39,025 nucleotides of DNA, from contig JBHGBB010000009.1 in assembly GCA_041946755.1 (NCBI GenBank), positions 1 to 39,025 on the forward strand, given 5' to 3'. The DNA is from JBHGBB01 sp041946755. Its GTDB lineage: Bacteria; UBP4; UBA4092; JAOAEQ01. The notes below the pieces were generated by a model. It was not told the DNA's origin and did no database searches. It saw nothing but the letters and a program-made list of their open reading frames with translations. A program made the position numbers and the translations under genes. Shown piece after piece: positions 1-7,742 of the stretch (positions are counted from its first letter, which is position 1; each line of letters opens with the position of its first letter).

Positions 1-245
1 AGGAAGGTGCAGGCGGCCGGCATCAGGTAGTACTTGCCCTGGCCGGCACCGGTGATGCCGCCTTCGGCGCACTGGCGGGCAAACTCCTCGCCGTCCACCC
101 GGAACTGGGCCGGGTCGATGCTGAAGCCAGTCATCCAGCAAGAGCAGACGTCCTGGTAGGCGGGGATGGGCAGCGGTGTGATGCCCGGTATCTCTGCCAG
201 CAGGTCGGTTAGTAGGCGCACCATGCGGTCGCGGTGGGCTGAGGG
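1..245 (-). CDS. fragment of a DegT/DnrJ/EryC1-type aminotransferase (partial, foreign to the rest of the window)
   Basis: This is an open frame on the minus strand running to the window edge, in the same frame as lon but not Lon sequence. It reads SAHRDRMVRLLTDLLAEIPG, then a PxxAYQDVCSCW segment, a RVDGEEFARQCAEGGI segment and YYLMPAACTF. That order (arginine-rich helix, a 'L..iPGi.pl' turn, a Cys/Trp strand, 'd.eefa..l.aEGi', then a Tyr and a Pro) resembles the C-terminal small domain of PLP-dependent sugar aminotransferases of the DegT family. GC is about 67% by hand count against about 35% in the next 60 bases, so I take it as DNA from another genome or locus. The family call is by eye; the foreign origin is the firmer part. 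Confidence 0.5.
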
Positions 246-1730
246 AATGGTATCCAGAATATTTGCCGTAGTAATAAACATTACTTTCGATAAATCGAAA
301 GGAACGTCTAGATAATGGTCGGAAAAACTAAAATTCTGTTCCGGATCAAGCACTTCCAATAACGCTGCTGCCGGGTCACCGCGGAAATCGACTCCGATTT
401 TATCGACTTCATCGAGCATAAATACCGGATTATTCGATTCCGCAGTTCGGATCCCTTGAATAATCCGACCGGGTAATGCGCCGATATAGGTTCTCCGATG
501 TCCTCGAATTTCAGCTTCATCCCGAACACCACCGAGCGATAACCGGTAGAATTTTCTACCCATTGCCCGGGCGATGGATTTACCTAATGAAGTTTTACCT
601 ACCCCCGGAGGACCGAGAAAACAGAGAATCGGTCCTTTCATATCCGCTTTCAATTTACGAACGGAGAGATATTCCAGAATTCGTTCTTTAATCTTTTCCA
701 GATCATAATGGTCTTCTTCGAGAATAACCTGCGCTTGTTTGATATCCAGATTATCAACCGTACTTTTTGACCACGGTAAGATAACCAGCCAATCCAAGTA
801 AGTCCGGGAAACGGTATATTCTGCCGCTGCCGCCGGCATTTTCGATAAGCGATTCAATTCTTTCATCGCTTCTTTTTCTACTGCCAGCGGCATTTTTGCC
901 TCTTTAATTTTCTGCTGCAGTTCTGCCATTTCGATGGTACGTTCATCCGATTCACCCAGCTCTTTTTGAATCGCTTTCATTTGTTCGCGAAGAACATATT
1001 CCCGCTGGGTTTTATCGATTTCAGTCTTCACCTGCGATTGGATTTTACTGCCGAGTTCTAATACTTCCAATTCTTTAGTCAGATAAACGCTGAGTTTTTT
1101 CAATCGCTGTTTCGTATCGATTGTTTCCAAAATCGATTGCTTCTCCGGTACCGTCATATTCAAATTAGCGGCAATCAAATCCGCCATTTTACTCGGGTCT
1201 TTTAGATTCATCGCCGCTACCTGGAGTTCATCCGGCATATGCGGCGCTAAAGAAATGATTTTGGTAAATAAATCTAGTACGTTCCGCATTAATGCTTCCA
1301 ATTCAACTGATTCTTCAGTGATATCCGGGACCACTTCGATTCGGGCGGTAAAATAAGGTGTAATGGAAAGCATTTTCTTGATTCTGATTCTGGTTAAACC
1401 CTGGATCAATAATCGGATACTACCATCCGGGAATTTGAGCATTTTAAGAATCGTTGCTGCTACTCCGAATTCATAAATCTCTGATGGAGTAGGGTCATCG
1501 ATTTCAGCTTTCTGTTGCGCAACAATCCCGATGATTCTGGTACCGGCTAAAGCATCGTCAATCAATTTAACCGATTTATCTCTGGCGATTACTAATGGAG
1601 CTACCATGTATGGATAGACTACGGTATCCCGCAGAGGAAGTACCGCAATTTTATCCGGTATTTCAGCTTTTTGTTTCTCGATCTGTTCATCGATAGACAA
1701 CTCGTTTTTTTTCTTTTTTACTACTGCCAT
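246..1730 (-). CDS. lon: ATP-dependent Lon protease, N-terminal and partial AAA+ region only (truncated at a junction)
   Basis: Lon is a homo-oligomeric AAA+ serine protease that degrades misfolded and regulatory proteins in the cytosol. The frame starts at ATG 1730 (MAVVKKKKNELSIDEQIEKQ) with AAGGA upstream. An N-terminal LonN substrate domain (about residues 20-220, DKIAVLPLRDTVVYPYMVAP) is followed by the helical linker and the AAA+ module. Walker A GPPGVGKTS lies near residues 373-381 (bases 588-614), Walker B MLDEVD at 438-443, and the sensor-1 strand VMFITTANILDTIP ends near residue 496. There the Lon match stops. The rest of the AAA+ domain and the whole Ser-Lys protease domain are absent, replaced in frame by GC-rich sequence. 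The gene lies 98 bp downstream of lnt on the same strand. The truncation is most likely an assembly or amplification chimera, not a real short Lon. Confidence 0.93.
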
Positions 1731-1828
1731 AGGTCAAGGTTCCTTATTAATTCTTGGAAAGTAATATACAATCTCCTAAAAAAATTTTAGCACACAGATT
1801 GCTTCTTTTCAACTTATATCTGAGAACA

Positions 1829-3391
1829 TTACCGGTTAATCTTATTTCGCGATGATATCTTTATGCCGATTAGTATTAGTGTTATCATCCAGCAAAGATA
1901 AGCAAGTATATCTCCATACTGTGTATAAAACGTTCTCGTTTTTCGGGCTTGAATTGTATCAGTCAGATACCCACGGGTATATATCTGCAGCCCCTTAACA
2001 ATTATCCCTGTCGGGGTAATAAAACAGGAATACCCGGTATTTGCTGCGCGAGCGATATAAGTCCGGTTCTCGATAGCACGGAATATCGCCATATCTGCAT
2101 GCTGATATGGTGCTTCAGTTTTTCCGAACCAGGCGTCATTAGTAATGATAATCAAGAAATCCACCGGGTTGACCATTGCCCGGCGAACTACTTGCGACAT
2201 CGTCGATTCGAAACAGATAACGCTAGCAAATTGCCATTTAATCGAATTATGGGAATAGAGTTCAAATTGAGTATATTTATTTCCGGGATTAAAATCTCCC
2301 GGACCTTGAATGATTTTTTTTAGCCAGGGAAAATGACCGCTTAATGGTACATATTCGCCAAATGGGACTAACGCGGTTTTATCGTATTTCTTGATAATAC
2401 CTTTGTCTCGGTCGATCTGAAATGCACTGGTATATATCCTCCAGGTTGTGTCAATAGGTTCAATATCCGGACTACCGACCAGGAATTGGGTTTGATATTT
2501 TTTACCTAAGCTTTGGAATCGGGATATTAATTCTGGATTCTCAGTGAGGACTTCGGTAATAGCCGTTTCCGGCCAGACGATAAGGTCAGGTTGGGTTTGT
2601 TGAGCCGCGGTTTCCGATAATTGGAAATGTATCGCTTGGTGTTCTTTTTCCAGTTGTTCATCCCATTTTAAGTCTTGGGGAATATTCCCTTGAACGATGG
2701 CAAGTTTCAATTGGTTTTGATTGGTATATGTATAAGCTCGAATCTGCCATAAACCATAAATATAGACAAGCACGAGTAATGCTGGGATAAGCAATAATGG
2801 AATACAACATAACGGGCAAAATCCTAGTTTTCGCGGCTTATCCTTAGTGAATAGTGTAGGGATAAGATAAGCAATTCCTGCATTTACTAGAACGATTAGA
2901 AATGAGATGCCGAGAACACTGGTGATATCAGCGATTTGAATTATCGGGAGAACCTGATATTGGGTATATCCGAGGATTCCCCAGGAGAATCCGAGATACC
3001 CGATTTGACGGAAGTATTCGATTGCAACCCATAATATTGGACTAACCCATAATCGGCGGTATCCGGGTTTGGGAAATAGCCAGTTTAATAAAACTGCGAA
3101 TAGAACGATATAGATTGATAAATAGCAGGATAATAGGATTTGACCGGGAACGACCAGCCAACTAAACTTGTATAATCCATTCAACCAATAGAGGATGCCA
3201 TAGAAATAAATGAATCCGGTGATAAAACCGAGTTGGGCGGTTTTCCATATCGATTGATTTGTTATAGCCAATAATAAAGGGACTAAACCGATCCAGGCCA
3301 AGATGCCATAAGGATAGGTGGGATAGCTGAATACTAATAATAGACCGCTTAATATAGAGTACAAAAGAGGTTCTTGGTTTTGCTTATTCAT
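1829..3391 (-). CDS. lnt: apolipoprotein N-acyltransferase
   Basis: Lnt adds the third acyl chain to the N-terminal cysteine of lipoproteins at the periplasmic face of the inner membrane, the last step after Lgt and LspA. The 520-residue protein has the family's usual length. It has an N-terminal hydrophobic block (roughly residues 10-215, several membrane spans), a nitrilase-like domain (about 225-485) and a last membrane helix near 493-510. The nitrilase triad is visible: E275 in IVWPE, K338 in KYDKTALVPFGEYVP and C393 in SVICFES. E346 in PFGEYVP is the conserved second glutamate. The start is ATG 3391. It is the gene immediately upstream of lon on the same strand. A lipoprotein that would be a substrate is encoded at 6247. 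Presence of lnt supports a diderm cell. Confidence 0.95.
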   Translation of the reverse strand: MNKQNQEPLLYSILSGLLLVFSYPTYPYGILAWIGLVPLLLAITNQSIWKTAQLGFITGFIYFYGILYWLNGLYKFSWLVVPGQILLSCYLSIYIVLFAVLLNWLFPKPGYRRLWVSPILWVAIEYFRQIGYLGFSWGILGYTQYQVLPIIQIADITSVLGISFLIVLVNAGIAYLIPTLFTKDKPRKLGFCPLCCIPLLLIPALLVLVYIYGLWQIRAYTYTNQNQLKLAIVQGNIPQDLKWDEQLEKEHQAIHFQLSETAAQQTQPDLIVWPETAITEVLTENPELISRFQSLGKKYQTQFLVGSPDIEPIDTTWRIYTSAFQIDRDKGIIKKYDKTALVPFGEYVPLSGHFPWLKKIIQGPGDFNPGNKYTQFELYSHNSIKWQFASVICFESTMSQVVRRAMVNPVDFLIIITNDAWFGKTEAPYQHADMAIFRAIENRTYIARAANTGYSCFITPTGIIVKGLQIYTRGYLTDTIQARKTRTFYTQYGDILAYLCWMITLILIGIKISSRNKINR

Positions 3392-3397
3392 TTTCAG

Positions 3398-3431
3398 TAA
3401 GTTAAATAAGTTAAATGAGTTAAATAAGTTA
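3398..3431. repeat. 9-bp tandem array (GTTAAATRA units)
   Basis: Three and a half units of a nonamer, GTTAAATAA, GTTAAATGA, GTTAAATAA then GTTA, lie directly upstream of the lnt start, between lnt and the divergent ATPase gene. The same unit recurs at 8667-8771 and, inverted, at 37163-37190. Confidence 0.8.
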
Positions 3432-3491
3432 CATTGACAATGGTTGTTCGGTTAATCTAGGATATTTCATATAAATTAAATTGTTCGATTA

Positions 3492-3521
3492 TTGTATCAG
3501 AAAACTACCGTTTGCTATAAT
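3492..3521 (+). promoter_or_regulatory. sigma70-like promoter for the ATPase gene
   Basis: TTGTAT at 3492-3497, an 18-bp spacer and a perfect TATAAT at 3516-3521, 40 bp upstream of the start at 3561. Confidence 0.6.
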
Positions 3522-3560
3522 CTTTGAGACAAATATCATATATCATCGAGGTAAAATACA

Positions 3561-4280
3561 TTGCACTTAAAAAATATTATCTTTCATCCGGAGAAATTCC
3601 CGATTCATGATCGGTATCCGTTTAATCTACCGTTATACCAGCAAATGAAACAGCTGCCGATAACCACTCCAGTAACCTTATTTGTTGGCGAGAATGGCAC
3701 CGGTAAATCGACCTTATTAGACGCTTTAGTTCGGAAATGCGGTATCCATATCTGGCGCGACCCGGAACGAAGAAGAGCCAACTATAATCCATTCGAGACT
3801 ATGTTATCGGAGTTTATCGCAGTTGAATGGACTGAGGGCCAGGTCCCGGGTTCTTTTTTCGATTCGGCGGTATTCCAGGATTTCGTGCAGATGGTCGATG
3901 AATGGGTTGCTGAAGACCCCGGACAACTGAAATATTTCGGTGGCCAATCGTTAGTCACCCAATCGCATGGGCAATCGATCATAACTTATTTCAAATCCCG
4001 ATACAAGATTAAAGGAATCTATTTATTAGACGAACCGGAAACGGCGTTATCTCCGAGAACCCAGGTCGAGTTATTGAATATTTTGGTACAGATGAGTAAA
4101 GCCGGTCATGCCCAGTTTATTATTGCCACTCATTCTCCGATACTCATGGCATGTCCGGGAGCGACTATCTATAGTTTCGACCATATTCCGGTTAAACCGG
4201 TGAAATACGAAGAGACTGCGCATTATCAGATGTATAAAAGTTTTTTAGAGAATAAAGACCGGTTTCTAGATACGCTCTAG
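3561..4280 (+). CDS. ABC-type AAA ATPase of the COG3910-like 'predicted ATPase' family
   Basis: A soluble 239-residue ATPase of the SMC/ABC superfamily. Walker A is GENGTGKST (residues 43-51), preceded by a strand TPVTLFV. An ABC-signature-like SHGQS lies at 135-139, Walker B YLLDEPE at 154-160, and the H-loop ATHSP at 189-193. No membrane segment is seen. The start is TTG 3561, chosen because GAGG at 3548-3551 sits nine bases upstream and no ATG precedes the P-loop at a suitable place. The gene stands alone between divergent lnt and convergent rpsI, with its own promoter and a shared terminator. The family is widespread but its cellular role is not established; proposals for relatives (DNA repair, toxin-antitoxin or defence partners) cannot be tested here, since no partner gene is adjacent. 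Confidence 0.85.
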   Translation: MHLKNIIFHPEKFPIHDRYPFNLPLYQQMKQLPITTPVTLFVGENGTGKSTLLDALVRKCGIHIWRDPERRRANYNPFETMLSEFIAVEWTEGQVPGSFFDSAVFQDFVQMVDEWVAEDPGQLKYFGGQSLVTQSHGQSIITYFKSRYKIKGIYLLDEPETALSPRTQVELLNILVQMSKAGHAQFIIATHSPILMACPGATIYSFDHIPVKPVKYEETAHYQMYKSFLENKDRFLDTL

Positions 4281-4310
4281 GCTTAAGACATTAGACTAAA
4301 CATATAAAAT

Positions 4311-4353
4311 AAAAAAGGTGATTTCGAACTTTATAATCGAAATCACCTTTTTT
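4311..4353. terminator. bidirectional intrinsic terminator between the ATPase gene and rpsI
   Basis: A 17-bp perfect stem (4311-4327 with 4337-4353) has a nine-base loop. The A-run on one side and T-run on the other make it work for both converging genes. Confidence 0.9.
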
Positions 4354-4401
4354 GTTTTTAAATCGCAATAATCGGTTTCGATAATCGCGAGAATCAGTCT
4401 T

Positions 4402-5166
4402 CTACCGTTTCGAGAACTGGAACCGTTTCCGAGCGCCTTTTTGCCCGTATTTTTTCCGTTCTTTCATTCTCGGGTCGCGGGTAAGAAATCCTTCGGTACG
4501 CAGTGTTTTTCGGTATTCCGGGTCATATTGAAGTAATGCGCGGGAAATACCATGTCGAACTGCACAAGCTTGACCGTTAACTCCACCACCGGTAACACTA
4601 GCGATTACATCGAATCGGGCTAAACTCTGGGTGAGTTTCAAGGGCTCTTTAACCATTGATTCATAGAGTTTCCGACCGAAATATTTGGCTACTAAAATGC
4701 CGTTAACCAGGATTTTTCCCTTTCCGGGAATCAGCCGAACCTGAGCGATAGCCTTTTTCCGTCTGCCGGTACCCCAATACGTTTCAGTTGGTTTGATTTC
4801 AGCAGTTTCCTCTTTCGCTTTTTTGGGCTCTATGCTTTCGGCTTTTGGGACTTCCGGTTTTTCGGTTAATACCGGTGCTGGTTCTGCCGCGGCAGCAACT
4901 ACTTCTACGGCAACCGGTTTTTCTGGTTTCACTTCAGCCACCGGAACAGCTTCTTCTTTTTTCGGTTCCGTTTTCTTTTTCTTTTTGGCCTCTTCAATGC
5001 TCTCTTCTTTTTCCGGAGCCGCTTCTGCTTTCTTCTTTTTAGTAACTTCTTTTTCCGGCTCTTCGGCTTTCACCTTTTTCACTTTCACCGGTTCGGTTTT
5101 TTTTGCTGCGGCTGGTTTTGCCGTTTCTTTTTCTTTGGTTTCTTTCGCTTCCTTTTTAACTGGCAT
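4402..5166 (-). CDS. rpsI: 30S ribosomal protein S9 with a 128-residue charged N-terminal extension
   Basis: The C-terminal part (from about residue 129, TYWGTGRRKKAIAQVRL, to the end GARKRFQFSKR) is a full-length S9, including GGGVNGQ and the basic tail that reaches the P-site tRNA. In front lies a low-complexity segment of 128 residues made almost wholly of Lys, Glu, Ala, Pro and Val, with runs such as KKKK and KKKKK. Normal bacterial S9 is about 130 residues, so this doubles the protein. The start at 5166 is well supported: GGAGG at 5171-5175 is correctly spaced, and no comparable start and SD pair lies at the S9 boundary. It is cotranscribed with rplM 38 bp upstream, the standard pair. 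The extension is probably disordered; its role is unknown. Confidence 0.96.
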   Translation of the reverse strand: MPVKKEAKETKEKETAKPAAAKKTEPVKVKKVKAEEPEKEVTKKKKAEAAPEKEESIEEAKKKKKTEPKKEEAVPVAEVKPEKPVAVEVVAAAAEPAPVLTEKPEVPKAESIEPKKAKEETAEIKPTETYWGTGRRKKAIAQVRLIPGKGKILVNGILVAKYFGRKLYESMVKEPLKLTQSLARFDVIASVTGGGVNGQACAVRHGISRALLQYDPEYRKTLRTEGFLTRDPRMKERKKYGQKGARKRFQFSKR

Positions 5167-5204
5167 TTTTCCTCCAAGAATGTTATGGATTCTTATTCTA
5201 TTAG

Positions 5205-5648
5205 TTAGCTTCGTTTAGCTAAAGATTTAATGATTTCAGGTTTTTGCGCTGCATGTGGGTGCTGGTTTCCTTTATAAACAAACAGCCGTTTCATGCACTT
5301 TCGACCTAGCGGCCCGCTATTAACCATCCCTTTAACCGCAATAGTAATCACCAATTCCGGTTTTTTTGCGAGCATCGTTTCGAGTTTGGTTACTCTCAAT
5401 CCACCGGGATATCCCGAATGATGGAAATACCATTTATCCTGCAGTTTTTTTCCGGTAACTTTAATCTTTTCTGCATTGATGACCACGACATGGTCACCCA
5501 TATCTACTCCCGGAGTATAAGTCGGGGTATGTTTACCGGTTAAAATAAATGCTACTTTGGTAGCGAGTTTCCCGAGCGTTTGATTTTCGGCATCAACCAG
5601 ATACCATTTCGGATTCAAATTACTCGGTTTTGCTTGATAACTTTTCAT
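5205..5648 (-). CDS. rplM: 50S ribosomal protein L13
   Basis: An early-assembly 23S rRNA-binding protein of the large subunit. At 147 residues it matches the family length. Recognisable segments are WYLVDAENQTLGKLAT at the N-terminus, the GKHTPTYTPGVDMGDHVVVINA block (about residues 38-59), YHHSGYPGG-like FHHSGYPGGLR and the C-terminal LKVYKG-like LFVYKGNQHPHAAQKPE. Start ATG 5648 with GGGAG upstream. It is first in a two-gene operon with rpsI and is driven by a consensus promoter at 5685-5713. No unusual features. Confidence 0.97.
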   Translation of the reverse strand: MKSYQAKPSNLNPKWYLVDAENQTLGKLATKVAFILTGKHTPTYTPGVDMGDHVVVINAEKIKVTGKKLQDKWYFHHSGYPGGLRVTKLETMLAKKPELVITIAVKGMVNSGPLGRKCMKRLFVYKGNQHPHAAQKPEIIKSLAKRS

Positions 5649-5684
5649 AATTGAATGATTCTCCCTATTCAGATATAGACTAAT

Positions 5685-5713
5685 ATTTTACTCGATTTAG
5701 CGGAAAATGTCAA
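5685..5713 (-). promoter_or_regulatory. consensus sigma70 promoter of rplM-rpsI
   Basis: On the minus strand: TTGACA (5713-5708), a 17-bp spacer, TAAAAT (5690-5685). It lies 37 bp upstream of the rplM start. Confidence 0.8.
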
Positions 5714-5832
5714 ATGCAAGGTTATGATTTTTACGATTGGATTTGATTTAGTTTGGATTCGATATCACCATAACCTTAGCTAAAAATCAAAATATTTTCC
5801 TTAGACGATATAGACAGTCGCTCTGATTCCTG

Positions 5833-5867
5833 AAAAATCAGTTTGCAAAGTTTGCAAACTGATTTTT
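5833..5867. repeat. perfect palindrome, 17-bp arms, 1-nt centre
   Basis: AAAAATCAGTTTGCAAA (5833-5849) and its exact reverse complement (5851-5867) flank a single G. It is the first of three such elements in the 598-bp gene-free gap 5649-6246. Confidence 0.9.
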
Positions 5868-5913
5868 AGACACATTTATAATAGCTGATTTGATTGATTT
5901 CGCTAAGGTTACC

Positions 5914-5942
5914 GAGCAAGTTGTAAACTTTGCAACTTGCTC
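5914..5942. repeat. palindrome, 14-bp arms with one wobble, 1-nt centre
   Basis: GAGCAAGTTG (5914-5923) pairs with CAACTTGCTC (5933-5942). The stem continues inward through one G.T pair and three A-T pairs to a single-base centre at 5928. Second palindrome of the gap. Confidence 0.85.
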
Positions 5943-5985
5943 CTGCTATACAGCTATCATCTCAATATTGACCTTTTTAGAATAG

Positions 5986-6028
5986 GGAGTATAACCCGAA
6001 TTGGTCCGACCAATTCGGGTTATACTCC
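5986..6028. repeat. perfect palindrome, 21-bp arms, 1-nt centre
   Basis: Arms 5986-6006 and 6008-6028 are exact reverse complements around a single C at 6007; the sequence begins GGAGTATAACCCGAATTGG. There is no T-run after it, so it is not an ordinary terminator. Confidence 0.92.
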
Positions 6029-6076
6029 TCTGCAAAAATTAAACAAATAGACAGTCGATTCTAGTTCTTTGCCATT

Positions 6077-6204
6077 TTGGCATGCGAATAATAGGGTGGT
6101 ATAGTATAATCTACAAAAGATTTGTAGACGGGATTGCAAGATAGAGTTGCACATGCAATCTGATAGGTATATAATTGCATGCGAATAATTTAGGGTGTTA
6201 TGTA
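6077..6204 (+). promoter_or_regulatory. duplicated promoter-like element upstream of the lipoprotein gene
   Basis: A 13-bp direct repeat GCATGCGAATAAT occurs at 6080-6092 and 6177-6189, each followed within a few bases by AGGGTG. The first copy lies inside TTGGCA-N17-TATAGT (6077-6105, with an overlapping TATAAT at 6105-6110). The second gives TTGCAT-N17/18-TTATGT (6175-6204). Between the copies are a TCTACAAA/TTTGTAGA hairpin (6110-6128) and a GATTGCA/TGCAATC inverted pair. Confidence 0.5.
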
Positions 6205-6246
6205 GTGCCATAAATATAAATGATTCTTATATATTAGGAGTATACT

Positions 6247-7365
6247 ATGAAAAAAATCGGATTATGGATAATCGGCATATTATTTATCGGGAATATTATT
6301 TCCTGTGGCGCGAATGGGAAATCGCCAAATCCACCAGCCCAATCCGGGCAAACCAATAAAACAGTTCAATCCGATAGAACGATAAAATTTAAAAAGTATA
6401 GCTATATTGATAAACAGGGGATCGGGTGTGAAGCATTTTCGATGCTCATCCCGGCTGATTGGAAATTTGAAGGTGGGTTGCTCTGGCGGCCGCATCCGGC
6501 AATGCCGGCTACCGGTGATTGGCAGGTAATCAGTCCGAATGGAATCGATGCACTTACCGGATTCCCGACCCTGCCGTTTAGTTGGCAGCCGAATACGATC
6601 GGCGGCACCTTGTTTCCTATCGGGTCGAAATATTTTGGGAATGAAGTCCAGCCAACCCCAACCAACGTTTCCGATTGCGTTAAGAAATTCATTATTCCCC
6701 GATTCCGGCCGAATATCGGGAATTATAAGGTTATCAGTACTAAACCGGTACCGCAACTTACTGCGGTACTGCAATCGGAAAATAAACAGGCGGAAATCCA
6801 AACGATTAGAATGCGGATTGAATATCAGCAGAATGGTAAACCGGTTGAAGAGGATATTTATTCCGGATTGGTGATATATCGGTTTCCGCAATTTACCTTA
6901 TGGATACTGGATAAAAATTTTTCTTTTAAAGCTGAAAAAGGTACCTTGGATGCGAACTATAAAATATTCGAGACCATGATCGGTTCGATTAAACTGAATC
7001 TGCAATGGTTTAATAAATATTCTCAATTGGTAGAAGCGATAGTAAAAATGAAACTGCAAGAGATTCATAATGTCGGGGAACTCAGCCGCATCATCAGCCA
7101 AACCAATAACGAAATCAGCGAAATGCGGCGTAGCCAATATGAAAGCGCGCAGGCTAGTTCGGATCGGGTCTCGAAAACCTTCAGCGAATATATGCGAGGT
7201 ACTGAAGAATATTATAATCCGGTAGAAGGGAAAGCAGTCGATCTACCCAGCGGATATAACCAGGTATGGACCAATAATCTCGGGGAATATATTTTATCGA
7301 ATGAACTGAATTATAATCCGAATGTCGGCTCGAATCTGCATTGGCAAGAGATTCAGAAACCATAA
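6247..7365 (+). CDS. predicted lipoprotein of unknown function
   Basis: I do not recognise a named family. The 372-residue product has a type II signal peptide: MKK, a hydrophobic stretch, then IISC with the lipidated Cys at residue 20, followed by a Gly/Pro/Gln/Thr-rich linker. The mature part has a beta-rich segment (about 45-250) with aromatic residues such as GGLLWRPHP and WQVISPNG. A helical segment (about 255-320) follows, rich in Glu, Gln and Ser with SQTNNEISEMRRSQYESAQA. It ends in a short domain with PSGYNQVWTNNLGEYILSNE and a final WQEI, a style of C-terminus I have seen on other uncharacterised exported proteins. Start ATG 6247 has AGGAG six bases upstream. It stands alone, after a palindrome-rich gap and before the cobalamin riboswitch. 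Lnt at 1829-3391 would complete its acylation. Confidence 0.8.
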   Translation: MKKIGLWIIGILFIGNIISCGANGKSPNPPAQSGQTNKTVQSDRTIKFKKYSYIDKQGIGCEAFSMLIPADWKFEGGLLWRPHPAMPATGDWQVISPNGIDALTGFPTLPFSWQPNTIGGTLFPIGSKYFGNEVQPTPTNVSDCVKKFIIPRFRPNIGNYKVISTKPVPQLTAVLQSENKQAEIQTIRMRIEYQQNGKPVEEDIYSGLVIYRFPQFTLWILDKNFSFKAEKGTLDANYKIFETMIGSIKLNLQWFNKYSQLVEAIVKMKLQEIHNVGELSRIISQTNNEISEMRRSQYESAQASSDRVSKTFSEYMRGTEEYYNPVEGKAVDLPSGYNQVWTNNLGEYILSNELNYNPNVGSNLHWQEIQKP

Positions 7366-7410
7366 AAATATAATAATCGCGAATTAAGTGAATTAAACGA
7401 AATAAACTGA

Positions 7411-7440
7411 TTGTAATATTTATTTGAAATAGGATATAAT
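7411..7440 (+). promoter_or_regulatory. promoter of the B12 uptake operon
   Basis: TTGTAA (7411-7416), an 18-bp spacer and perfect TATAAT (7435-7440), about 25 bp before the riboswitch aptamer begins. Confidence 0.6.
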
Positions 7441-7462
7441 AAAATTAGCAATTGAAATAAAA

Positions 7463-7630
7463 TATTCAGGTGTTAGGGAAAGTGGTCAACAAATCCACTG
7501 CGGTCCCGCCACTGTGATTGGGAACGAAACCTAATCGAAGTCACTGTTCCAAACATACTCGGAACGGGAAGACTTAGGGAGTAGGAATCAGGAACAAGCC
7601 CATAAGCCAGGAAACCTGCCTGAATATGAC
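7463..7630 (+). promoter_or_regulatory. cobalamin (B12) riboswitch aptamer
   Basis: Adenosyl- or other cobalamins bind this leader RNA and shut off downstream transport genes. Class hallmarks are visible in order: GGTGTTAGGGAAAGTGGT near 7470, the GCGGTCCCGCCACTGTGAT core near 7500-7518, and the B12 box AAGCCAGGAAACCTGCC near 7604-7620. The operon behind it encodes a B12 ABC importer, matching the ligand. Between the aptamer and the terminator is a linker (7630-7700) with a small CCCTT/AAGGG hairpin that could take part in switching. The leader fills the 377-bp gap 7366-7742. Confidence 0.95.
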
Positions 7631-7701
7631 TCATCCGTAAATTGAATGATTCGGAGCCCTTCGTGGTAAAGGGTTTGAGGATACTCTATTTGGTAAACTT
7701 G

Positions 7702-7738
7702 ATCCCCAACTCTTCGCCAGGAAGAGCTGGGGATTTTT
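7702..7738 (+). terminator. riboswitch expression platform: intrinsic terminator overlapping the btuF ribosome binding site
   Basis: A 14-bp stem (7702-7715 with 7721-7734, one mismatch, loop GCCAG) is followed by a T-run. GGGGA in its right arm (7729-7733) is also the only Shine-Dalgarno-like sequence for btuF (ATG 7743), so folding would both end transcription and hide the ribosome site. Confidence 0.85.
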
Positions 7739-7742
7739 GTTT

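Noticed and set aside
4793..5218. Plus-strand 141-codon frame opposite rpsI
   Set aside because: It is the complement of the Lys/Glu/Ala-rich S9 extension; Ser/Phe/Ala low complexity with no SD.
6020..6211. 63-codon minus-strand frame in the palindrome gap
   Set aside because: No SD, crosses the promoter-like repeat and a 21-bp palindrome; composition not coding-like.
7737..7742. TTG start for btuF
   Set aside because: It is in the T-run of the riboswitch terminator; ATG 7743 is better spaced from GGGGA.
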